Positions 1 through 10,616 of a stretch of 64,000 nucleotides of DNA are shown here, piece by piece. Position 1 is the stretch's first letter; the number at the start of each line of letters is the position of its first letter. A program made the position numbers and the translations under genes. Below the pieces are notes generated by a model. The model did no database searches. It was not told the DNA's origin and saw only the letters and a list, made by a program, of their open reading frames with translations. The DNA is from Bemisia tabaci (Eukaryota > Arthropoda > Insecta > Hemiptera > Aleyrodidae): positions 27,404,382 to 27,468,381 of the forward strand of contig NC_092799.1 in the NCBI RefSeq assembly GCF_918797505.1, in the 5' to 3' direction.

Positions 1-184
1 ATGTTATTTGGAAATCTAATTTTCAAGTCTAAACAGGCTCTCTCTAGAATTTGACTAAAGTTAAGTAGGTAACACGTTCCGTATCTACAGGCCGCAAAAT
101 GGGACTACTCATTTTGAAATTCCTTTTGTCGCCAAGCTTTACTTAATCTTAAAACTTAAAAATAGGAAACGTTTCTGCAATGAG

Positions 185-784
185 ATGCTCCTCGGATTTT
201 TGAAAGATGGGTACGCTCGCAGCCGCGGAATGGCTAACAAACCGGAAATGACGCGAGTAAAAATATGCGGACGTGCGGTAAATATATCGAGAGATCAAGT
301 TTCTTTCAGTGACTCTGGTTTAGAGTACCGTTTCTCAGGAACTGTCATACCCGGGATACCTTGGATTAGGCCTATTTCCGATATCAAACGTAAAATTGAG
401 AAAAAAATTGCAGAACAGTTTAATTTTTGAATTCTTAATAGATACAAGAATGGTACACACGGTATCGGTCAGCACAGCGACGACGAGACTCAGCTTAGCT
501 CCGATGCACCAATCATCGCTGTTTCTCTTGGAGAAGAAAGAAAAATGGTATTCGAAAATAAGGAAAGTCGTTCCGGAAAAGGTAAACAATCTATTACGAT
601 TCCGCTTCACAATGGCGGCGTCTTAGTCATGGATCCACCGACCAACCGATTTTGGACACACGGTATGCCAAAGGAAAACTTACAGATTAATTTTTTGTAT
701 TTTTATTATAATATCAATTTTGTTTCATCCATTTCTTCCCTTCCCCTTCAGTGTTCCAAATCTACCACTGCAATTTATGTATGA
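185..784 (+). pseudogene. AlkB-like 2OG-Fe(II) dioxygenase, broken by an in-frame stop
   Basis: One reading frame from the ATG at 185 is interrupted by a TGA at 428-430 and then stays open to 784. The two halves fit an AlkB-type dioxygenase (oxidative demethylation of nucleic acids, using Fe(II) and 2-oxoglutarate). Visible marks are a Tyr-rich segment ending YRFSGT, then after the stop LNRYKNG, the iron-binding H-x-D in QHSDDE (His codon 473-475, Asp 479-481), SLGEERKMVFENK, GGVLVMD, and the distal His in WTHGMPK (codon 659-661). The C-terminal Arg-containing strand that binds 2-oxoglutarate is not found after about 680, so the 3' part is also lost or lies beyond an unseen intron. The stop falls between FNF and ILNRY with no frame change, so a nonsense mutation (or sequencing error) is likely. 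Viral or host origin is unclear. Confidence 0.7.
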
Positions 785-1253
785 ATAAATATTGACCCAA
801 GTTCTTAGAGACGAAATTTCTCTCACAAGGCATAAAGATGTATTGATAGACATCGAGGACCCGCGTATTTCTGTCCTTCACGTACAAAATAGTAAGACTA
901 GCCTCGAACTAGTGCCTATTTTAAAACACATGATAAATAACACATTAATTATCTTTCAATGAAAACTAAAAATTTATTGTATCACAATAGCATACAAATG
1001 ATAGAACATTAAATTCAAAAACTAATGCATATAATAAATTATATATTACTGCAATTTTATCACGTAATGTAAAAAAATTTAAGCCATATTTTCAAAATTT
1101 GACTATAGGGGGTTCATCTAAAGACAGCTGCCTGTCGATAGCCGCGTAATTCAAAAAAATCGGCCAGGCAGAACGCTGGAACGAAGCGTTAACGGATTTG
1201 CAAACTTAGGAGGTCTTGGAGATTATTTATATGATGATACTCGTTTATTATCA
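785..1253. other. Intergenic stretch with a short ORF remnant
   Basis: A 58-codon frame without ATG (about 787-963, plus strand) reads through ISLTRHKDVLIDIEDPRISV and could be a remnant of the neighbouring gene or another viral gene. I do not recognise it. The rest is AT-rich and shows no clear feature. Confidence 0.3.
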
Positions 1254-3046
1254 TTAAAATCGCACGGATGTTCCGTTGGGACTATTATCTAATGGTATGC
1301 AGAACTGTTTTGTACTTGATATGGAATAATAAGAAAAATCAATAGGGTCACTAATATTTCGTTTCTCTTTCCTGAAAAAATCAAACTCAAATACATTTGG
1401 TCTTCTGTAGCTCATTCCGATTTTTTGGTTCTTATCAACTTGCTCGATTTTATCAACAATACGAGCCACTGATAGCAAGTCTTCAACGTCACTTGTATGT
1501 CTAAATGATTCCATAGTGTTTATTACATCAAAACGCAAATTCGGGAAGGGATCACAAGGTAAAATAAAGCGTTCGACTACTGGGCAATGCCTGATCAATA
1601 TGACACGTTCCGGAGAGAGTTGTTGAACAAAATTTCCGAAACTACGGCTTAAAAACTGGCCACCTTTAGCATAAAACCAATTCTCGACGCATAGTAATTT
1701 CAAAGAAAATGCCGTTGGTAATTGTAATTTGGGCCAATCTATCAATTCAAAGGCTCTGAATTCTTCCGGACCGTTACCATTTATTGTAGTTTCCACGTGA
1801 ATGGATGTTAAACATGGACAACACGGAAGCAATGTTTCGAGGGCTATCTGCAAATTGTACGTTATTCTTTCTAATGAAAACCCAATAAGTTTCAGAGTGA
1901 TATGTTTGACATTTCGATTGGTCAGTCCGCGGACACTCTTCAGTGTGCTACTCAACGCTTGTGTTGTTGGTACACAATAGGGTGTGTCACTATTAAGCAT
2001 AATTCTCTCAACTCCGTCGCACAAGGATCCGCCCCGAAAAGCATCGCCAGATCAAAACCCATGAAGCAAATGGCGAGGACAATCGTATTTGAACACAAAC
2101 TTTGAAATAAAAAGTCGATGTTCCTGAATGCAGCAGTCTCATCTGAGTACATCTCAAGCATAAGTCGTAAACGCAATATACGTTTTTGGAAGAAACCATT
2201 GTCCTTAAAGAAAAGAGCTAAAGCATTCATATACTGGTCAAACGAAAAATTGTTCATTGGCCAAGGTGAATTTTCTCCTTTTGCGATTGACCAATCTAAC
2301 GTAACGCTGACCAAAATTTCACTATGATCACGTAAGGATAATTCAATTTTTTGTGTTGTGCCAGGTCCGACGAGAGAAAGACAAGAGTGATTTAATTCTG
2401 TATAACCACGATTTATCTCTACGCATATGGAGTCTACCGAAGAATTCCAACGATGCAGATAATAATAGGCTGTCTTTGAGTACAGGAATTCACCCAAATA
2501 AATGACCGTGGGATTTTGAACAGTTATCGACTTCTTGCATCTGTTTCGAAGAAGTACAAGTTTCGCCACTGACCGCGGCAAATAGAGACGATGGGTTTGT
2601 GATAGTACGCCTTTTCGCAGAAATATAGGATCCCAGCAAGATTGACCGTTAATTATGATACGAACAGTGACAAGATTTTCAAATGCTCTTAAATCCATGT
2701 CATAGGCTTGACAAGCTCCCTCGTTACAAACGCCCTCTAGGTCCAACTTGCTAAAACCATATTTAAACTTTCTTCGTTTTTCTTTGTCGATCCCTGCAGC
2801 TTCTGATAATGAATCTCCTTTGCGAACCCTTAAACATATTCGGTCTTCTAAAAATTGTCTAAAAGATTTACAAGTGCTCCTTAGTTGTAGTATCTGTGAA
2901 GTATTTAAGAAATCCAAAATGTAGTTTTTCATTTCCACTGGTAAAACGTCAAATTCGCCAAATCCTGCAGCGTTGTCCGATGTAAAATTCATTCGCCCCA
3001 GCAAACCTTTGTTAGGATCCTTTGAATATCCTGGGCATAGACTCAT
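1254..3046 (-). pseudogene. F-box protein of the local family, frameshifted
   Basis: The gene starts at the ATG at 3046. Residues about 34-66 form an F-box (LPVEMKNYILDFLN, then LRSTCKSFRQFLED), the segment that binds Skp1 in SCF ubiquitin ligases. The frame stops at 1952, but the homologous C-terminal part continues in another frame down to 1254. The split lies at about 1955-2000, between ELCLIVTHPIV and the segment containing NVKHITLKL. Both parts align along their length with the intact gene at 32217-33974, including the shared blocks CPCLTSIHVE, ERVILIRH and LRFDVINT. The simplest reading is a 1-2 nt frameshift, by mutation or assembly error. Leucine-rich segments behind the F-box probably bind a substrate. 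F-box genes in insect large DNA viruses are thought to redirect host ubiquitination; for this copy that is inference. Confidence 0.7.
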
Positions 3047-3256
3047 TATTTATTTGAGAATTGAATCGGACAGTTATTACACAGCGGGAAACGGGTATTT
3101 GCACATCAACAGAACTGCTTCCAAATGAATAGAACGGTGTTTTTTATACCAATTGATTTATGTAAAACTTTCAAGATTTCCAATTCACAACTTTACCTGA
3201 CTGTACTCTTCAGTTCATCTTGAACGTTCTGATATATCAGTGACTGTTTTAATTAC

Positions 3257-3324
3257 CTACCTTTTTTGTTGCATTATAAACGGTTTTTGGCACTAACTGT
3301 CAGATAAAGTTTAAACAGTCTATG
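3257..3324. repeat. Left direct repeat bounding the 200-bp array
   Basis: A T-rich tract followed by GCATTATAAACGG, GGCACTAACTGTCAG and AAAGTTTAAACAGTCTATG. The same segment recurs in the same orientation at 7315-7381 with a few mismatches, and similarity stops sharply after TCTATG on both sides. Confidence 0.8.
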
Positions 3325-3334
3325 TGCCGTTAAT

Positions 3335-6300
3335 CCGGCCCCTCAGCTTATAACGCTGCTTGCCCCGCTCGGTCGAAAGGCATTTCTATGGCCTGTTGCA
3401 GGCTGAAAAAGTCACCCTGGCATCGATTGGGGGCTAAATTTCGGCTCAGCTGTGTCCCTTTTAGCGAAAAAGCGGGTTAAGCAATCTCTTGGAGACTGGA
3501 TTGCAAGCAAAAACCCGGGGAAGCAGACGTCTGAAGAAACGAGGCCCGCTGGTGGAAGCTTCCCCCGCTCGGTCGGAAGGCATTTGTATGGCCTGTTGCA
3601 GGCTGCAAAAGTCACCCTGGCATCGATTGGGGGCTAAATTTCGGCTCGCCTGTGTCCCTTTTACCGAAAAAGTGAGTTAAGCAATCCCTTCGACGCTGGG
3701 TTGCAAGCAAAAACCCGGGAAAGTTCACGTCTATGGATACGAGGCTCGCTAGAGGAAAATTCCCCCGCTCGGTCGGAAGGTACTTGTACGGCCTGTTGCA
3801 GGCGGAAATAGTCACCCTGGCATCGATTGGGGACTAAATTTCGGCTCAGCTGTGTCTCTTTTAGCGAAAAAGCCCGTTAAGCAATCTCTTGGAGACTGGG
3901 TTGCAAGCGAAAACGAGGGGAAGTTCACGTCTATGGATACGAGGCCCGCTAGAGGAAAATTCCCCCGCTCGGTCGGAAGGCATTTGTATGGCCTGTTGCA
4001 GGCTGAAAAAGTCACCCTGGCATCGATTGGGGGCTAAATTTCGGCTCAGCTGTGTCCCTTTTAGCGAAAAAGCGGGTTAAGCAATCTCTTGGAGACTGGG
4101 TTGCAAGCGAAAACGAGGGGAAGTTCACGCCTATGGATACGAGGCTCGCTAGACGAAAATTCCCCCGCTCGGTCGGAAGCCATTTGTATGGCCTGTTGCA
4201 GGCTGAAAAAGTCACCCTGGCATCGATTGGGGGTAAAATTTCGGCTCAGCTGTGTCCCTTTTAGCGAAAAAGCGGGTTAAGCAATCTCTTGGACACTGGG
4301 TTGCAAGCGAAAACGAGGGGAAGTTCATGTCTATGGATACGAGGCCCGCTAACGGAAAATTCCCCCGCTCGGTCGGAAGGTACTTGTACGGCCTGTTGCA
4401 GGCGGAAATAGTCGCCCTGGCATCGTTTCGGGGCTAAAACTCGGCTCGCCTGTGTCCCTTTTACCGAAAAAGGGGGTTAAGCAATCCCTTCAAGGCTGGG
4501 TTGTTAGCGAAAACACCTGGAAGCACACGTCTGTAGAAACGAGGCCCGCTGGTGGAAGCTTCTCCCGCTCGGTCGGAAGGCCTTTGTATGGCCTGTTGCA
4601 GGCTGAAAGAGTCACCCTGGCATCGATTGGGGGCTAAATTTCGGCTCGGCTGTGTCCCTTTTAGCGAAAAAGCGGGTTAAGCAATCTCTCTGAGACTGGG
4701 TTGCAAGCAAAAACACGGGGAAGCAGACGTCTGTAGAAACGAGGCCCGCTGGTGGAAGCTTCCCCCGCTCGGTCGGAAGGCATTTGTATGGCCTGTTGCA
4801 GGCTGAAAAAGTCACCCTGGCATCGATTGGAGGCTAAATTTCGGCTCAGCTGTGTCCCTTTTAGCGAAAAAGCGGGTTAAGCCTTCTCTTGGAGACTGGG
4901 TTTCAAGCGAAAACACCTGGAAGCAAACGTCGGTGGATACGAGGCCCGCTGGTGGAAGCTTATCCCGCTCAGTCGGAAGGCCTTTGTATGGCCTGTTGCA
5001 GACTGAAAGAGTCACCCTGGCATCGATTGGGGGCTAAATTTCGGCTCGGCTGTGTCCCTTTTAGCGAAAAAGCGGGTTAAGCAATCTCTTTGAGACTGGA
5101 TTGCAAGCAAAAACCCGGGGAAGCAGACGTCTGTAGAAACGAGGCCCGCTGGTGGAAGCTTCCCCCGCTCGGTCGGAAGCCATTTGTATGGCCTGTTGCA
5201 GGCTGAAAAAGTCACCCTGGCATCGATTGGGGGTAAAATTTCGGCTCAGCTGTGTCCCTTTTAGCGAAAAAGCGGGTTAAGCAATCTCTTGGACACTGGG
5301 TTGCAAGCGAAAACGAGGGGAAGTTCACGTCTATGGATACGAGGCCCGCTAACGGAAAATTCCCCCGCTCGGTCGGAAGGTACTTGTACGGCCTGTTGCA
5401 GGCGGAAATAGTCGCCCTGGCATCGTTTCGGGGCTAAAACTCGGCTCGCCTGTGTCCCTTTTACCGAAAAAGGGGGTTAAGCAATCCCTTCAAGGCTGGG
5501 TTGCAAGCGAAAACACCTGGAAGCACACGTCTGTAGAAACGAGGCCCGCTGGTGGAAGCTTCTCCCGCTCGGTCGGAGGGTATTTGTACGACCTGTTGCA
5601 GGCTGAAAAAGTCGCCCTGGCATCGATTGGGGGCTAAATTTCGGCTCGGCTGTGTCCCTTTTAGCGAAAAAGCGGGTTAAGCAATCTCTCTGAGACTGGG
5701 TTGCAAGCAAAAACACGGGGAAGCAGACGTCTGTAGAAACGAGGCCCGCTGGTGGAAGCTTCCCCCGCTCGGTCGGAAGGCCTTTGTATGGCCTGTTGCA
5801 GGCTGAAAGAGTCACCCTGGCATCGATTGGGGGCTAAATTTCGGCTCGGCTGTGTCCCTTTTAGCGAAAAAGCGGGTTAAGCAATCTCTTTGAGACTGGA
5901 TTGCAAGCAAAAACCCGGGGAAGCAGACGTCTGTAGAAACGAGGCCCGCCGGTGGAAGCTTCCCCCACTCGGTCGGAGGGTATTTGTACGACCTGTTGCA
6001 GGCTGAAAAAGTCGCCCTGGCATCGTTTGGGGGCTAACGCTCGGCTCAACTGTGTCCGTTTTAGCGAAAAAGCGGGTTAAGCAATCTCTTGGAGACTGGA
6101 TTGCAAGCAAAAACACGGGGAAGCAGACGTCTGTAGAAACGAGGCCCGCTGGTGGAAGCTTCCCCCGCTCGGTCGGAAGGCATTTGTATGGCCTGTTGCA
6201 GGCTGAAAAAGTCACCCTGGCATCGATTGGCGGCTAAATTTCTGCTCAGCTAGGTCCCTTTTAGCGAAAAAGCGGGTTAAGCCTTCTCTTGGAGACTGGG

Positions 6301-7314
6301 TTTCAAGCGAAAACACCTGGAAGCAAACGTCTGTGGATACGAGGCCCGCTGGTGGAAGCTTATCCCGCTCGGTCGGAATGCCTTTGTATGGCCTGTTGCA
6401 GGCTGAAAGAGTCACCCTGGCATCGATTGGGGGCTAAATTTCGGCTCGGCTGTGTCCCTTTTAGCAAAAAAGCGGGTTAAGCAATCTCTTTGAGACTGGA
6501 TTGCAAGCAAAAACCCGGGGAAGCAGACGTCTGTAGAAACGAGGCCCGCTGGTGGAAGCTTCCCCCGCTCGGTCGGAAGCCATTTGTATGGCCTGTTGCA
6601 GGCTGAAAAAGTCACCCTGGCATCGATTGGGGGTAAAATTTCGGCTCAGCTGTGTCCCTTTTAGCGAAAAAGCGGGTTAAGCAATCTCTTGGAGACTGGG
6701 TTGCAAGCGAAAACGAGGGGAAGTTCACGCCTATGGATACGAGGCTCGCTAGACGAAAATTCCCCCGCTCGGTCGGAAGGTACTTGTAGGACCTGTTGCA
6801 AGCGGAAAAAGTCGCCCTGGCATTGTTTGGGGGCTAAAGCTCGGCTCAACTGTGTCTCTTTTAACGAAACAGCGGGTTAAGCAATCTCTTGGAGACTGGA
6901 TTGCAAGCAAAAACACGGGGAAGTAGACGTCTATGGAAACGAGGCCCGCTGGTGGAAGCTTTTTCCGCTCGGTCGAAAGGCATTTGTATGGCCTGTTGCA
7001 GGCGGAAAAAGTCGCCCTGGCATCGTTTCCGGGCTAAAGCTCGTCTCGACTGTGTCTCTTTTAGCGTAAAAACGGGTTAAGCAATCCCTTCGAGACTGGG
7101 TTGCAAGCAAGAACACCTGGAAGCAGACGTCTGTGGATACGAGGCGCCTCAGCTTACAACGCTGGTGGAGGCTTCCCCCGCTCGGTCGGAAGGCATTTGT
7201 ATGGCCTGTTGCAGGCGGAAAAAGTCGCCCTGGCATCCGTTCGGGGCTAAAGCTCGGCTCGCCTGTGTCCCTTTTAGCGGAAAAGCGGGTTAAGCAATCT
7301 CTTGGAGACTGGGT
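3335..7314. repeat. Satellite-like tandem array, about 20 x 200 bp
   Basis: The unit is almost exactly 200 bp, marked by CCCGCTCGGTCGGAAGG, TGGCCTGTTGCAGGC, CACCCTGGCATCGATTGG and AGCGGGTTAAGCAATCTCTT. It is GC-richer than its surroundings. Because 200 is not a multiple of 3, each unit gives the same spurious 61-67 codon ORFs on both strands and no long frame. Variant blocks recur at offsets of 1000 bp (4219-4637 and 5219-5637) and 1400 bp (4812-5215 and 6212-6615), the mark of unequal crossing-over. The last unit carries a GCCTCAGCTTACAACGCTG segment (about 7145) that matches the left entry of the array (about 3341). Confidence 0.95.
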
Positions 7315-7381
7315 TACTTTTTTTTTTGCATTATAAACGGTTTTGGGCACTAACTGTCAGAGAAAGTTTAAATAGTCTATG
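7315..7381. repeat. Right direct repeat bounding the 200-bp array
   Basis: Second copy of the segment at 3257-3324, same orientation, with a longer T run and small changes (GTTTAAATAG in place of GTTTAAACAG). It lies about 590 bp from the 3' end of the tyrosine recombinase gene. Confidence 0.8.
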
Positions 7382-7967
7382 ATAACCCATAATACACGAT
7401 TTTCCAGCCGCTGTACCACCTTCAAGGGATACTCTGTAGGATTGAGGTTCATCTAAGTCCGGATAAGAAGCGAACTTTGTCCATATTTTTATCGGTAAAT
7501 ACCGGCTCCGCACTGCCACGTTCGTTTTGGAACCTTGGACGCACACAGGAAAAGCTTTGCCAAACACTCGAACCACGTGCACCTGCTGGAACGACAATGG
7601 TAAGACTGCGAACTGCTACTAATGGCTCGACACCGACCCTAATCGTCGCTCGACTGCTGAAGAATACACCAATCCTGCGAGTCACACTTCGGCGCGAAAT
7701 TGGATTTAAAAAATACTTGAGTTGAAAACTTTGCAAAAATACACAAATCAAGAATATAAAAAAAACCATCCCTTACAGTCTAAGTGCGCGTCTCATTGGG
7801 TTAAACTTCAGTCCGCGCATAGAATCAAACGGTGGACCTTTGCCGGTATGCATTACCTCCCATTACTTGTAATTTGTTTGCAAAAATTCGACTGGGATCT
7901 CCTTGTTTTTAAAGTCAACAAAGTAACTGGATGGTACTTATTTTCGTGGACGGCTTGATTTGGAGAA
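7382..7967. other. Intergenic, nothing recognised
   Basis: Short overlapping frames on both strands (for example 7477-7725) show no motif or homology that I recognise. No repeat or RNA gene is visible. Confidence 0.4.
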
Positions 7968-9167
7968 TTAACGGCCTCTCCGTTTTTCATCATCATTTGT
8001 TGCCATTTCACAACTGTTAAGTTCCGAAATGATGGATGAAAAAGCCTGATCCGTTATACGATCGAACTGTTCACGTAAAAATGCAAAGTTTGTTTTGATA
8101 TATTGAGAAGTCGTTTTCAGTGAGCTATGTTGTAAGAATGTCTGTACATTATGTAAATTCTTCGTTGCTTCGGCCATAAATGAACCCATCATGTTCCTAC
8201 ACGAATGTATACCGAAACCAAGAGGTGCCGTTAGTCCTGGATTAGCCATCGAATACGCGCACCGAATTCGGTTATTAAGAGTCTTCGGTGTGACATGAAA
8301 AAGTGGAACTGAAACGCCATTATCGCGGTAAGCTTCGTACTCGTCTTTGTAGAGATCTAACAATTGATGAACAAGGACGATAAAATCCTTAATATATGTG
8401 GGTTTCCAAAGCACTTCATGTTTTTTGGGAGAGGTCTGTTTGCGCTTGATATTAACGGTTTGCTGTTGACCCTGTAATTGATGTAAAGTACACGAATCAA
8501 ACTGCAGAATTTCCCGCGTCCTCAAAGCCGTGTAGAAAGGAAGTAATATCGGCGCGTAAAAACGGGATAAATTACTCTTTAAAAATTCAAAGAGTTTCAC
8601 GTAAGACTCACGACTAACTACACGGGTATGCAAACGACCAGTGAAAACCGTTGGATCTGGAGAAACGGGTAACCGAGATCCAGCCTGGGCTAAATCAGGG
8701 CCGAAGGCACCGTGCCTGCGCGCGATTTTTAAGTAGCGTTTAACTGTAAGGTAACTGTATCGTTTCCATCGACAGTAGCCCAAAAATATGTACATTCTCG
8801 CCAGCGGATCAACTTCGTCCATCAACTTAGTGTCATTAATTATTTTCGTCACAGTTTTTGGTATGTTTACGTGTACCTTAATTTTGGATCGATTTTGAAC
8901 ATCAAAGGCGTTCGTTTGTTCACGCAATCGATGACCTCCTCCATGGCGGTTGCTTCTCAACCGTTCTACATCAGGTTTAGGTAGAACTCTCGCTATTAAT
9001 GTTTTGGCAACATTTTCTGGCACCGAATCGAGAAGTGCGTTTAATTTTCGTTCATCCAAACGTCGTAACCCGCATTTGTAGTTTTCTGTTTTATCGTCAA
9101 TTAAAATAGTGCTTTCGACGAATTGACGATGTTCCTCATTCTTGATAACTGACGCATTGGAAGTCAT
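7968..9167 (-). CDS. Tyrosine recombinase (VLF-1/viral integrase-like)
   Basis: A 399-aa protein from ATG 9167. The C-terminal catalytic domain is intact: Arg216 in YTALRTREIL, H-x-x-R at 321-324 in GFGIHSCRNMMGS, His347 in FLQHSS and the nucleophile Tyr356 in TSQYIKT, with a lysine-rich hairpin near 241-250. The N-terminal part (about 105-200) looks like the core-binding domain. Such enzymes cut and rejoin DNA through a 3'-phosphotyrosine. In baculoviruses and nudiviruses relatives (VLF-1, integrase) act in genome processing, and the length fits these. It is divergent from the ORF at 9217 with 49 bp between. The bounded satellite array lies just downstream, which invites an att-like interpretation (inference). 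Crypton transposons also carry such enzymes, so a transposon origin remains possible. Confidence 0.88.
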   Translation of the reverse strand: MTSNASVIKNEEHRQFVESTILIDDKTENYKCGLRRLDERKLNALLDSVPENVAKTLIARVLPKPDVERLRSNRHGGGHRLREQTNAFDVQNRSKIKVHVNIPKTVTKIINDTKLMDEVDPLARMYIFLGYCRWKRYSYLTVKRYLKIARRHGAFGPDLAQAGSRLPVSPDPTVFTGRLHTRVVSRESYVKLFEFLKSNLSRFYAPILLPFYTALRTREILQFDSCTLHQLQGQQQTVNIKRKQTSPKKHEVLWKPTYIKDFIVLVHQLLDLYKDEYEAYRDNGVSVPLFHVTPKTLNNRIRCAYSMANPGLTAPLGFGIHSCRNMMGSFMAEATKNLHNVQTFLQHSSLKTTSQYIKTNFAFLREQFDRITDQAFSSIISELNSCEMATNDDEKRRGR

Positions 9168-9216
9168 TAGGATTGATTGGCTTTCTGCATAAAGTGTAAA
9201 CTTAAGAATTTATCGA

Positions 9217-9408
9217 ATGGGTTTTTTCTTATCCTTTTTGATATTCTACATCACCTTGTTGAGTATTATTTTTGCCGAAGATGGCTATTTAAACAGCGAA
9301 TATAACGCGTATATTCGAGTTTTACAAGAGCCATGGTTGAGTCGTTCAGTTATATTAAAATACGCCAATATTAGCAATCGAAACGCTTCCGAAAGGAATG
9401 TCCAATGA
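9217..9408 (+). CDS. Small protein with signal peptide/anchor
   Basis: 63 aa from ATG 9217. Residues 2-20 are strongly hydrophobic (FFLSFLIFYITLLSIIFA) and fit a signal peptide cleaved near AEDG. A short ecto-segment with possible N-glycosylation sites (NIS, NAS) follows. The frame ends at 9408 and overlaps the next ORF by 11 nt. I do not recognise the family. The overlap, and the fact that the next ORF supplies a membrane anchor and basic tail, suggest that the pair could be one membrane protein split by a frameshift, or two overlapping viral genes. Confidence 0.5.
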   Translation: MGFFLSFLIFYITLLSIIFAEDGYLNSEYNAYIRVLQEPWLSRSVILKYANISNRNASERNVQ

Positions 9409-9634
9409 ACATAGTGCAGGTTCAGACCGTGATCAACTTTTTAAAAACTTCGTTAAACAACAATTAGGCGAACGAGGAATTACAATTCTGACGAACATTT
9501 CATTACTTTTTTTACTATCAATAGCTTTCATTATGATGATTATCGTCGGGTTAGGGATGAGCTTGTTCAAAATGAATCGCCATTGTTGCAAGAAGAGAAG
9601 GCAGAAGCGAAAAGACATCAAAAAAGAAACTTGA
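9398..9634 (+). CDS. Small membrane protein with basic tail
   Basis: 78 aa from ATG 9398. One long hydrophobic segment at about residues 32-58 (ITILTNISLLFLLSIAFIMM and on) is followed by a CC and Lys/Arg-rich tail (HCCKKRRQKRKDIKK), so the tail is probably cytoplasmic or nucleoplasmic. It overlaps the previous ORF by 11 nt and converges with the gene ending at 9655, only 20 bp away, a density typical of viral genomes. Family not recognised. Confidence 0.5.
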   Translation: MSNEHSAGSDRDQLFKNFVKQQLGERGITILTNISLLFLLSIAFIMMIIVGLGMSLFKMNRHCCKKRRQKRKDIKKET

Positions 9635-9654
9635 AAAAGAATTATTCAAAACGA

Positions 9655-10581
9655 TCAACGGACCGAGCTTCCTGTGACCCGTTCAGCTCTATGACCTTTT
9701 AATGCTTTCCGAATGATCTTCTCGGAAAATTCCAGCTCTTCGAAACCTTCGTGGGTTTTAAAAGGAATATTTCGTGCACAGTGCTGAGACCAATGCGATA
9801 CAAGAAGCGTTAGACGTAATATTTGAACGACCGATACAATTAAAGAATCTCGAGCATATGATCCATGCATATTCAAAGGAGTGTCACACGAAAAGGAATT
9901 TGATGCATTAAAGGCATTATTTGTCCGATCGATATAAATGAAGTCTTTGACATCTTCTTTTTCCGAGTTTCTACCCTCCATTTCGTTTTCATCTTCTGAG
10001 TCGTCAGTACCGCTACTTTCACCATTGGTGTTCGAACTACTGTATTCTTCATCCGAAGAATTTAAGATCTCACACGATTTTTCGATCGATTCATCGGTTT
10101 TCTCGCGGGAAGGGTTATACACCGATGCGTATTCAGATTGGATCATCTCGTCAGAGAATCTTTTTCGTTTCCGTTCGTTAAACTCAAATGTAGAATTAAA
10201 TGGATTATGCATGAGCGATCGATCACCAAGACCGTTGTCACTGTGAACGTCATACGCATTCCCAGGTTGCTTCACTGTAATACTCTCAAAAATATCAAAT
10301 TTCGAAACGAACGACACTTTTGCTGCAATGTTAACAGGTTGATTAATTAGCTGTGCAATCATCGGAATTGAAAAGAAAATAATGCCTTTGTTTGTAACGA
10401 TCGGCTCTACGAGAACGACGTTCGTTTCGACATAACGAAAGGATCTTTGTCCCAAAACTTCACGGACCATATCTTTAAGAATGTCCATGTGATGTTTTGA
10501 AAAGTAAGTTTCAAGCCCTTGTTTGCAATAACGCATTACCATTGCGAGAATCGTGTCATAAGATTCCAACGTTGAACTCAT
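9655..10581 (-). CDS. Uncharacterised protein with acidic Ser-rich linker
   Basis: 308 aa from the ATG at 10581; the open frame extends a little further to a GTG at 10617, but the ATG is preferred. The N-terminal 110 residues are folded-looking. A central acidic and serine-rich stretch (about 160-215, with SSDEEYSSSNTNGESS and DDSEDENEMEGRNSEKED) looks disordered and open to phosphorylation, and an FNERKRKRF segment before it could be a nuclear localisation signal. The C-terminal 80 residues are again ordered. It lies 35 bp downstream of the gene at 10617-11372 on the same strand, so the two may be co-expressed. I do not recognise the family. Confidence 0.65.
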   Translation of the reverse strand: MSSTLESYDTILAMVMRYCKQGLETYFSKHHMDILKDMVREVLGQRSFRYVETNVVLVEPIVTNKGIIFFSIPMIAQLINQPVNIAAKVSFVSKFDIFESITVKQPGNAYDVHSDNGLGDRSLMHNPFNSTFEFNERKRKRFSDEMIQSEYASVYNPSREKTDESIEKSCEILNSSDEEYSSSNTNGESSGTDDSEDENEMEGRNSEKEDVKDFIYIDRTNNAFNASNSFSCDTPLNMHGSYARDSLIVSVVQILRLTLLVSHWSQHCARNIPFKTHEGFEELEFSEKIIRKALKGHRAERVTGSSVR

Positions 10582-10616
10582 GTTGTAAGTAGTTTTGAAA
10601 TTATACACTATCTCCA

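Noticed and set aside
3335..7314. CRISPR-like array
   Set aside because: The whole 200-bp unit is repeated; there are no short repeats with unique spacers, and the setting is eukaryotic.
3412..7336. Many 61-139 codon ORFs on both strands in the 200-bp array
   Set aside because: They repeat every 200 bp with the same stops, and the unit is not a multiple of three. They are by-products of the repeat.
7315..7381. Array ends as LTRs of a retrotransposon
   Set aside because: The direct repeats are only 55-65 bp, lack TG...CA ends, and no primer-binding site or coding interior is present.
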